64,000 nucleotides of DNA. Origin: Bacteroidaceae bacterium. GTDB taxonomy: Bacteria; Bacteroidota; Bacteroidia; Bacteroidales; Bacteroidaceae. The DNA lies in assembly GCA_017534535.1 (NCBI GenBank), contig JAFXVZ010000024.1, forward strand, positions 1 to 64,000, read 5' to 3'. Positions 57,955 through 64,000 of the stretch are shown here, in pieces. Below the pieces are notes generated by a model. It made no database searches and was not told where the DNA came from. It worked only from the letters and a program-made list of their open reading frames with translations. The first letter of the stretch is position 1. Each line of letters begins with the position of its first letter. A program made the position numbers and the translations under genes.

Positions 57955-58612
57955 CATCTTGTTGGTTTGTTTGCTGCTATGCTGGTTCACAAACCTAACT
58001 TTTGTTGAGTTACATGCCCAGGGGAAGAGCCCTACGGCTTTGTATCTCGACTCGTTAGGTTATATAAATGTGGCCGAGCAAGATGCCAGCATACGGGTAG
58101 ACTTGATGTATGCACGTGATGATAACTTTACTGGTAAACAACTCTACAACGATTTGCAAGAGGCGTATTTGCATCGCGATGCCATAGCGCCTTTAATAAA
58201 GGCTCAACAATTATTGCATGAAACGCATCCTGATTACGATATCATCATTTTTGATGCTGCTCGCCCTATGCACATCCAACAAAAGATGTGGGATACCGTT
58301 AAAGGGACCAAGCAACAGAATTATGTATCGAACCCAGCTCATGGAGGTGGTTTGCACAATTATGGTTTAGCAGTTGATATAAGTATTGTCAATGCACAAG
58401 GTGACACCATTCCTATGGGTACCAAAGTGGATCATTTGGGCAGGGAGGCACATATCAACTATACTGCCATTAGCTCTGAAGCATTGCAAAATAGGCGATT
58501 ACTTATTCAAGTGATGCGTCAAGCTGGCTTTAGGTCATTGCCCTCTGAATGGTGGCACTTTAACTTGGTAAGTCGTAATGTGGCAAGAGAGAGGTATAAA
58601 GTGATTCCTTGA
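57935..58612 (+). CDS. D-alanyl-D-alanine dipeptidase, VanX/DdpX type (M15D)
   Basis: From the ATG at 57935 (or 57941) the protein has about 225 residues and overlaps nadB by about 20 bases. The longer frame inside nadB is rejected because the signal peptide (SSILLVCLLLCWFTN) must be near the start. Zinc ligands are in HGGGLHNYGLAVDISI (His and Asp) and EWWHFN (catalytic Glu, third ligand His). It cleaves D-Ala-D-Ala dipeptide in the periplasm, probably for peptidoglycan recycling; resistance to vancomycin is not implied, since no other van gene is present. The stop codon begins a heptameric repeat. Confidence 0.9.
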   Translation: MPMTRSSILLVCLLLCWFTNLTFVELHAQGKSPTALYLDSLGYINVAEQDASIRVDLMYARDDNFTGKQLYNDLQEAYLHRDAIAPLIKAQQLLHETHPDYDIIIFDAARPMHIQQKMWDTVKGTKQQNYVSNPAHGGGLHNYGLAVDISIVNAQGDTIPMGTKVDHLGREAHINYTAISSEALQNRRLLIQVMRQAGFRSLPSEWWHFNLVSRNVARERYKVIP

Positions 58613-58631
58613 TGGAAGATGGATGATGGAA
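58611..58631. repeat. Three 7-bp repeats joining a stop codon to the next start
   Basis: GATGGAA, GATGGAT and GATGGAA run from 58611 to 58631. The first unit supplies the last two bases of the dipeptidase stop TGA, and the second and third supply the ATG codons at 58623 and 58626. Confidence 0.75.
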
Positions 58632-59828
58632 GAAAAACTAAAAAAGTTCATTTTGGATCACAGGGAAGATGATGTGCGTCAGCTTGCTTTGCAGGCAAGT
58701 CGCTATCCCGACATCGATATGCCTTTTGCCTTGACGCAGATTGCTGGTTGGCAAAGCATTCATGACAAAGTTCCCACTTGGGCTGCTTGTCCTGATATTA
58801 TGTATCCTTCACATTTACCTTTAGAGCAATGCTCGTCTGAAGCAACTGCTATATATAAATGTGGTGTAGTGGCAAAATTAGGACTTACTGACTCTTTGGT
58901 GGATCTGACTGGAGGTTTCGGCATCGATTGCTGGTTTATGTCCCATGCCTTCCAACATACCACTTATATAGAAAGACAGGTGGAACTTGTCAAGATAGCT
59001 GAACATAATTTCAATGTTTTAGATGATAATTGTCAATTGTCAATCGTCAATTGTCAATCAGAAGAATGGCTCAATACCCACTCCCCTGTAAGCTGGCTCT
59101 ATATCGACCCAGCCCGTAGAGACAATCATGGAGGCAAGACCATCGCCATCAGCGATTGTGATCCCAATGTCTGTGAATTGGAAGAAAATTTAGTTAAGAA
59201 AGCAGACAAAGTTATGGTGAAGCTCTCACCTATGCTCGACCTCAGTCAGGCATGTAACCAACTAAAACATATTCAAGAAATACACATCGTTTCTGTAGAT
59301 AATGAGTGTAAGGAACTGCTCTTGATACTCTCAGCAGACTGTAACACAGATGCTGAGACCTTACCTATTCACTGTGTAAACATCCGAAAAGATGAAAAGC
59401 AGGAGTTTACTTTCAGCAAACAAGAGGAAAAACTATCGCCATGTCAAATGGCTCAAAACATCGCACAATATCTGTATGAGCCCAATGCCTCCATCCTGAA
59501 AGCTGGTGCTTACCGCTGTCTTACCCAACGATTCGGCATACAGAAACTACATACAAATAGCCACCTATATACCTCAAATCAAGCTATAGCTGATTTCCCT
59601 GGCCGAATGTTTGAAGTAGAAGGCTTTTGCGGCTTCGGAAAGAAAGAACTGAAAGCCTTACTTGCCAATGTACAACAAGCCAATCTCACTATCCGCAATT
59701 TCCCGGCTTCTGTAGCCGACCTGCGCAAGCGTTTGCATCTACAAGAAGGTGGTGATACCTACCTCTTTGCCACCACCCTGAATCCTCAGCAGAAGATACT
59801 GATTCAATGCAAAAAGAGGCGAAGCTAA
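58623..59828 (+). CDS. Class I SAM-dependent methyltransferase, THUMP-like
   Basis: A 401-residue methyltransferase. The SAM motif is LVDLTGGFGIDCWFMSHAF and the acidic residue after strand 2 lies in TTYIERQVELVKIAEHNF. DPARRDNHGGKTIAISDCD is the motif IV analogue. The C-terminal THUMP-like region (about 310-401) ends in basic residues, suggesting a nucleic acid substrate, probably tRNA or rRNA. Four heptameric repeats (59028-59055) are translated in frame as part of DDNCQLSIVNCQSEEW; three units are 21 bases, so the frame is kept. Two start codons are possible (58623 and 58626). A minus-strand terminator overlaps its 3' end. Confidence 0.85.
   Translation: MMEEKLKKFILDHREDDVRQLALQASRYPDIDMPFALTQIAGWQSIHDKVPTWAACPDIMYPSHLPLEQCSSEATAIYKCGVVAKLGLTDSLVDLTGGFGIDCWFMSHAFQHTTYIERQVELVKIAEHNFNVLDDNCQLSIVNCQSEEWLNTHSPVSWLYIDPARRDNHGGKTIAISDCDPNVCELEENLVKKADKVMVKLSPMLDLSQACNQLKHIQEIHIVSVDNECKELLLILSADCNTDAETLPIHCVNIRKDEKQEFTFSKQEEKLSPCQMAQNIAQYLYEPNASILKAGAYRCLTQRFGIQKLHTNSHLYTSNQAIADFPGRMFEVEGFCGFGKKELKALLANVQQANLTIRNFPASVADLRKRLHLQEGGDTYLFATTLNPQQKILIQCKKRRS
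59028..59055. repeat. Four 7-bp repeats inside the methyltransferase gene
   Basis: AATTGTC, AATTGTC, AATCGTC and AATTGTC run from 59028 to 59055. On the opposite strand these read as GACAATT/GACGATT, the same heptamers as the array after recO. Confidence 0.85.
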
Positions 59829-59840
59829 AAGCCCCGCCTC
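59811..59840 (-). terminator. frdCAB terminator
   Basis: GAGGCG (59816-59821) pairs with CGCCTC (59835-59840), extended by GGGC with GCTT through a G-U pair, and is followed on the minus strand by TTTTTGC. It lies inside the 3' end of the opposing methyltransferase gene. Confidence 0.75.
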
Positions 59841-59861
59841 CATAAATAATCCCGTAAAGAT

Positions 59862-60617
59862 TTAATCTTTCAGCTTAGCCTTGATGAAATCACGGTTAAG
59901 GTGAGCGATGTTAATGATAGTCTCATTCTTCGGACACTCTGCCTCACAAGCGCGAGTATTGGTACAGTTACCAAAGCCCAACTCATCCATTTTGCTCAAC
60001 ATAGCCTTTGCACGACGCAAAGCCTCTGGTTTACCCTGTGGCAACAGGTTGAGCTGTGTAATCTTAGAAGAAACGAACAACATAGCCGAACCATTCTTGC
60101 ATGCTGCTACGCAAGCACCACAGCCGATGCAAGCAGCTGCATCCATAGCCTCTTCAGCCACATCCTTAGGAATAGGCAGAGCATTGGCATCCTGAGGAGC
60201 ACCTGTGCGAACTGTCACATAACCACCAGCCTGCATAATCTTATCGAAGGCTGAGCGATCCACCATCAAGTCCTTGATAACAGGGAAACCTGCTGAACGC
60301 CAAGGTTCAACGGTGATAGTGTCACCATCCTTGAAACGGCGAATGTAAATCTGGCAAGTGGTAGCGCCAGTTGCAGGACCGTGAGGATGACCATTAATAT
60401 AAAGTGAGCACATACCGCAGATACCCTCGCGACAGTCGTGGTCAAACACCACTGGTTCGTTACCAGAGCTCACGATCTGCTCATTCAGGATGTCGAGCAT
60501 TTCGAGGAATGAGGTATCACCAGGGATATCGTTCATCTGGAACTCGTCAAAATGACCCTTTTCTTTCGGACCGTTCTGACGCCATATTCTCAATTTAAAT
60601 GATATATTCTTATCCAT
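59862..60617 (-). CDS. frdB: Fumarate reductase/succinate dehydrogenase iron-sulfur subunit
   Basis: A 251-residue subunit that passes electrons between the membrane anchor and FrdA. A ferredoxin-like domain binds 2Fe-2S with DHDCREGICGMCSLYING. The second domain carries CIGCGACVAACKNGSAML and CTNTRACEAECPKNE for the 4Fe-4S and 3Fe-4S clusters. It lies 36 bases after frdA and ends the operon. In an anaerobe such as this, fumarate reduction to succinate is the main direction; sdhB is an equivalent name. Confidence 0.96.
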   Translation of the reverse strand: MDKNISFKLRIWRQNGPKEKGHFDEFQMNDIPGDTSFLEMLDILNEQIVSSGNEPVVFDHDCREGICGMCSLYINGHPHGPATGATTCQIYIRRFKDGDTITVEPWRSAGFPVIKDLMVDRSAFDKIMQAGGYVTVRTGAPQDANALPIPKDVAEEAMDAAACIGCGACVAACKNGSAMLFVSSKITQLNLLPQGKPEALRRAKAMLSKMDELGFGNCTNTRACEAECPKNETIINIAHLNRDFIKAKLKD

Positions 60618-60653
60618 AGTTATCTTTATTTCTTTAAAATGTTCAACTTCCCT

Positions 60654-62633
60654 TTAGCTCTTGTAGTTACGGGTCTGTACCTTGATAGCCTCATATTCCA
60701 GAGGTTCCTTGATCATCACAGGTTCCTTCTCATCAGAGCCCTGATACTCCCAGCATCCTACATAGAAGTAGTTCTTATCATCACGCAGAGCCTCGCCTTC
60801 CTCAGTCTGATACTCCTCACGGAAGTGACCACCACAGCTCTCATTACGGCTCAGTGCATCGTAAGCCATCAGCTCACCCATAGTGATAAAGTCATTCAAA
60901 CGGAATGCCTTCTCCAACTCAACGTTCACACCATCCTGTTTGCCAGGAATGAACAAGTCGGTTTCGAACACCTTACGGATTTCCTTCAGCTTCTCCAAGC
61001 CAATCTTCAAACCTTCAGCGGTACGTCCCATACCAACATATTCCCACATGATGTGGCCCAGTTCCTTATGGATAGAATCCACAGAACGCTTGCCCTTAAT
61101 ATTCATCAGGTGGTCGATCTTGGCCTGAACAGCCTTCTCAGCCTCATCGAACTCAGGTGCATCTGTAGAGAAGCGAGGAACGGTAATCTGGTCGCTCAGA
61201 TAATTCTGGATGGTGTAAGGCAATACGAAGTAACCATCAGCCAAACCCTGCATCAAAGCAGAAGCACCCAGGCGGTTAGCACCATGGTCAGAGAAGTTAG
61301 CCTCACCGATAGCGAACAGACCTTTCACGCTGGTCTGCAACTCATAGTCAACCCAGATACCACCCATTGTGTAATGGATAGCAGGATAAATCATCATTGG
61401 GTAATAATACTTCACACCATTGATTTCATTAGCCACCTTACCAGGATTAACGTCAGTGATTTCTTCGTACATATCGAACAAGTTGCCATAACGCTGACGA
61501 ATCACATCGATACCCAGACGGCCAATAGCCTCTGAGAAGTCAAGGAACACAGCCAGACCTGTATTATTCACACCAAAGCCCTTATCGCAACGCTCCTTAG
61601 CAGCACGAGAAGCTACGTCACGAGGAACAAGGTTACCGAATGCAGGATAACGGCGCTCCAAATAGTAATCACGCTGTTCTTCCGGAATATCAGCACCCTG
61701 TAATGTGCCTTCCTGCAACTTCTTAGCATCTTCCAACTTCTTAGGAACCCAGATACGTCCATCATTACGCAAAGACTCAGACATCAGCGTCAGCTTAGAT
61801 TGCTTGTCGCCATGAACAGGAATACAAGTTGGGTGAATCTGCACAAAAGCAGGATTAGCAAACCAAGCACCCTTGCGGTAACAAGCCATAGCAGCAGAAA
61901 CGTTGCAAGCCATAGCATTGGTTGACAGGAAGTAAGTGTTACCATAACCACCCGTAGCAATTACTACAGCATGAGCAGCAAAGCGCTCCAGCTTACCAGT
62001 TACCAAATTACGTGCAATGATACCACGAGCACGTCCATCAATCAGCACTACATCCAACATTTCATAACGGGTGTAAAGCTTAACGGTTCCAGCATTCACC
62101 TGGCAGCTCAATGCAGAGTAAGCACCCAGCAACAGCTGCTGACCCGTTTGACCACGGGCATAGAACGTACGACTTACCTGTGCACCACCGAATGAACGAT
62201 TAGCCAACAAGCCACCATATTCACGAGCGAAAGGAACACCCTGAGCCACGCACTGGTCGATGATGGCATTAGATACCTCAGCCAAACGATAAACGTTAGC
62301 CTCTCGAGCACGGTAGTCACCACCCTTCACTGTATCATAGAACAAACGGTAAACGGAGTCACCATCGTTCTGATAATTCTTTGCAGCATTGATACCACCC
62401 TGTGCAGCAATCGAGTGAGCACGGCGTGGACTGTCCTGAATACAGAAATTGAATACACGGAAACCCATCTCACCGAGAGAAGCGGCTGCTGATGCACCTG
62501 CCAGACCAGTACCTACCACGATGATATCAAGACGACGCTTATTAGCTGGGTTTACCAATTTTTGATGAGCCTTATAGTTGGTCCATTTTTCAGCAACTGG
62601 CCCTTCTGGAATCTTAGAATCTATCTTAGTCAT
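60654..62633 (-). CDS. frdA: Fumarate reductase/succinate dehydrogenase flavoprotein subunit
   Basis: A 659-residue catalytic subunit. The FAD Rossmann motif is [20 protein letters not shown] and FAD is attached through His73 in [16 protein letters not shown]. Residues of the active site appear in [13 protein letters not shown] and [34 protein letters not shown] follows near the FAD adenine site. The large size and the three-gene order frdC-frdA-frdB match the Wolinella/Bacteroidetes type complex that couples to menaquinone. Confidence 0.97.
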   Translation of the reverse strand: MTKIDSKIPEGPVAEKWTNYKAHQKLVNPANKRRLDIIVVGTGLAGASAAASLGEMGFRVFNFCIQDSPRRAHSIAAQGGINAAKNYQNDGDSVYRLFYDTVKGGDYRAREANVYRLAEVSNAIIDQCVAQGVPFAREYGGLLANRSFGGAQVSRTFYARGQTGQQLLLGAYSALSCQVNAGTVKLYTRYEMLDVVLIDGRARGIIARNLVTGKLERFAAHAVVIATGGYGNTYFLSTNAMACNVSAAMACYRKGAWFANPAFVQIHPTCIPVHGDKQSKLTLMSESLRNDGRIWVPKKLEDAKKLQEGTLQGADIPEEQRDYYLERRYPAFGNLVPRDVASRAAKERCDKGFGVNNTGLAVFLDFSEAIGRLGIDVIRQRYGNLFDMYEEITDVNPGKVANEINGVKYYYPMMIYPAIHYTMGGIWVDYELQTSVKGLFAIGEANFSDHGANRLGASALMQGLADGYFVLPYTIQNYLSDQITVPRFSTDAPEFDEAEKAVQAKIDHLMNIKGKRSVDSIHKELGHIMWEYVGMGRTAEGLKIGLEKLKEIRKVFETDLFIPGKQDGVNVELEKAFRLNDFITMGELMAYDALSRNESCGGHFREEYQTEEGEALRDDKNYFYVGCWEYQGSDEKEPVMIKEPLEYEAIKVQTRNYKS

Positions 62634-62692
62634 AGTTATTTAAGTTCTTAAGTTTATAGTTTTTAAGTTCTTAATCTATCATTCTACGGCAA

Positions 62693-63370
62693 TCAAAGGA
62701 GTGATTTAACGTAGAATACGATAACCACCAATGCAAAGCAAGCCACTACACAAGTGCTGTAGATATTGCCAATGCATTTCCAACGATCCAGCCAGATACG
62801 GTTGTTCCAACCCAAGGTATGCAAAGCACTCCAAAAACCATGAGTCAAGTGGAACCACAGGGCGCAGAGCCATACCAGATAAAGCACTACATATACCACA
62901 TTGCTGAAAGTCTGCTGAATGTGATAAACGCCATTAGTTGCGTTGCTGAGTACCAGCAAGTCGTCAGTGTGCATCAACTCAGGCAACATCATCTTTGCCC
63001 AGAAGTTGAACAGGTGAAGAACCAGACCCAGTAAAACAATAATACCGAGTACGAGCATGTTCTGTGATGCCCACTCAACTGTCTTAGGTCTGTCGGTTAC
63101 AGCGTAACGCTCGTTACCACGTGCTTTTCTGTTTTGCCAAGTAAGCCAGAAAGCGTAGATCAAATGAATGACGAACAATAAAGCCAGGGCAATAGTAGCA
63201 GCAACAGCATACCAGTTAGCACCTAGCACTTCGCAAATCCAGTTGTAGCCAGATGGCGAAATCAAGGCAACGATGTTCATCACACAGTGAAATGTTAGAA
63301 ACAGGATAAGGGCGATACCAGTAACACTCATCACCACTTTCCTTCCTACTGATGAATTACTTAACCACAT
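62693..63370 (-). CDS. frdC: Fumarate reductase cytochrome b subunit
   Basis: A 225-residue membrane anchor with five helices. Likely heme-ligand histidines lie in LFLTFHCVMNIVALI, LLFVIHLIYAFWLTW, LVLHLFNFW and WFHLTHGFWSALHTLGW. It holds two b-type hemes and the quinone site and links menaquinol oxidation to fumarate reduction. First gene of the frdCAB operon, 59 bases ahead of frdA, with its own promoter. Confidence 0.93.
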   Translation of the reverse strand: MWLSNSSVGRKVVMSVTGIALILFLTFHCVMNIVALISPSGYNWICEVLGANWYAVAATIALALLFVIHLIYAFWLTWQNRKARGNERYAVTDRPKTVEWASQNMLVLGIIVLLGLVLHLFNFWAKMMLPELMHTDDLLVLSNATNGVYHIQQTFSNVVYVVLYLVWLCALWFHLTHGFWSALHTLGWNNRIWLDRWKCIGNIYSTCVVACFALVVIVFYVKSLL

Positions 63371-63443
63371 AAATAATTGAGTTTTAAATATTTTAAATTG
63401 TTTTTAGTTTCCTATAAGCAAACACAATAACACTAATTAGCTA

Positions 63444-63475
63444 CAAAAATAAGTTAAAAACAATAATTTAGCAAA
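63444..63475 (-). promoter_or_regulatory. frdCAB promoter
   Basis: On the minus strand, TTTG (63472-63475), 20 nt, TATTTTTG (63444-63451). It implies a leader of about 70 nt. Confidence 0.65.
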
Positions 63476-63526
63476 TACTTGGTAAAATATTTAATCATCG
63501 ATGCGTATGTTATTAAACATTTACAG

Positions 63527-63534
63527 TATCTTTG
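63527..63534 (+). promoter_or_regulatory. Promoter of the PAP2 gene, -7 element
   Basis: TATCTTTG lies 23 bases ahead of the start codon. The -33 region is unclear. Confidence 0.55.
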
Positions 63535-63557
63535 CAGAAGAAAAAGATATAAGAAAT

Positions 63558-64000
63558 ATGAAGAGAACTACATTATTACTAATCATGCTGGCTGTAGCTT
63601 CAGTTTGCATCACTGCCCAGAATTGGGAAGTGAACATGTTACATGACATCAATGGTTGGGATAGCCAGTTTATGCACGACTACAGTAAATTCATCTCGAA
63701 GACAGAGCCTTACGTAGCTATAGGTGTGCCAGCTGTGATAGGAATAATCGGTCTCATTAAGAAAGACAAGCAATTACAGCAAGATGCTATATATATAGGT
63801 ACGAGCGTGATAGGTGCCTTCGCTTTGAGCTATGGTATGAAATATATCTTCGACCGCACTCGTCCATACGACAAATGGCCAGAGTTAATCAGTCCTCGCA
63901 GTACGGAAGCTGACCCCTCCTTTCCTTCAGGACATACGGCATCAGCTTTTGCACTTTGTACCTCGCTCTGCATTCGATACCCCAAATGGTATGTAATAGC
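63558..64000 (+). CDS. PAP2-family phosphatase (5' part, cut by window end)
   Basis: The first 147 codons of a membrane phosphatase. A signal peptide or first helix (LLLIMLAVASVCITAQ) is followed by membrane segments and two of the three PAP2 motifs: KYIFDRTRPY (the KX6RP motif) and SFPSGHTASAF (PSGH). The third motif (SRxxxxxHxxxD) would lie beyond the window. Such enzymes remove phosphate from undecaprenyl-pyrophosphate, lipid A or phosphatidic acid; which one applies cannot be told from this part. Confidence 0.88.
   Translation, partial: MKRTTLLLIMLAVASVCITAQNWEVNMLHDINGWDSQFMHDYSKFISKTEPYVAIGVPAVIGIIGLIKKDKQLQQDAIYIGTSVIGAFALSYGMKYIFDRTRPYDKWPELISPRSTEADPSFPSGHTASAFALCTSLCIRYPKWYVI

Noticed and set aside
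57935-58612. Vancomycin resistance gene vanX
   Set aside because: Only the dipeptidase fold is shown; no vanH, vanA-type ligase or two-component genes are present, so a recycling role is more likely.
62634-62692. TTAAGTTCTTAA-type repeats between frdC and frdA
   Set aside because: Two direct copies only and no regular 7-bp period; too weak to class with the heptameric arrays.

Overview
The window reads as a contiguous piece of a Bacteroidales chromosome, most likely Prevotellaceae. The supporting signs are promoters of the Bacteroidetes type (TTTG, about 19-20 nt, TAnnTTTG) in front of many genes, few Shine-Dalgarno sites, a frdCAB set with a single five-helix cytochrome b subunit, class III ribonucleotide reductase, a succinate/acetate CoA-transferase for fermentation, many lipoprotein signals, a TonB receptor and a multidomain adhesin. 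Species was not determined.

Layout. 0-4.2 kb: membrane-anchored LuxR-type regulator, serpin lipoprotein and a TerB/J-domain protein. 4.2-7.6 kb: recO, tRNA-Glu, rpsT, gyrB. 7.6-13.9 kb (minus strand): three paralogous twin-arginine TIM-barrel isomerases, the last translationally coupled to gpmI, a Cys-cluster protein and a membrane protein. 13.9-19.2 kb: rnhB, two CE1-type esterases, a type-B carboxylesterase and a beta-barrel protein. 19.3-21.9 kb: TonB receptor with a Cys/His-rich DUF2946-like partner. 22-31.6 kb: metG, a small polysaccharide cluster (flippase and two glycosyltransferases), argS, topA. 31.6-34.4 kb: nrdG/nrdD behind an unusual leader. 34.5-37.9 kb: comF, then an anti-sigma-type kinase, an SLC13 transporter and a STAS antagonist. 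38-39.7 kb: exported FMN/FAD reductase. 39.9-41.1 kb: gene remnant, a repeat-rich non-coding stretch and two identical tRNA-Asn genes. 41.1-47.3 kb: PfkB kinase, S41 protease, large FN3 adhesin and an EEP-nuclease remnant. 47.3-51 kb: miaB, a candidate small RNA, a small membrane protein and the CoA-transferase. 51-58.6 kb: PBP4, M13 peptidase, dihydrolipoyl dehydrogenase, PH-like protein, nadB and a VanX-type dipeptidase. 58.6-64 kb: SAM methyltransferase, frdCAB and a PAP2 phosphatase cut by the window end.

How the genes fit together. The metabolic core is anaerobic: fumarate reductase and CoA-transferase for fermentation, NrdDG for dNTPs, GpmI for glycolysis, and NadB, which can use fumarate as acceptor without oxygen. 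Around it are surface functions: lipoprotein enzymes, esterases, adhesin, TonB uptake and peptidoglycan enzymes.

The most unusual signals are not protein families. They are (i) an nrdD leader with three mutually complementary segments that can form two exclusive hairpins, (ii) short tandem repeats with a 7-bp period that overlap stop codons in at least four places and enter one reading frame, (iii) a 0.7-kb repeat-rich segment of 22-bp and 11-bp units with a perfect 29-bp inverted repeat beside the tRNA-Asn pair, and (iv) a promoter-terminator unit without an ORF that looks like a small RNA. No CRISPR array, insertion sequence or intact mobile element was seen.
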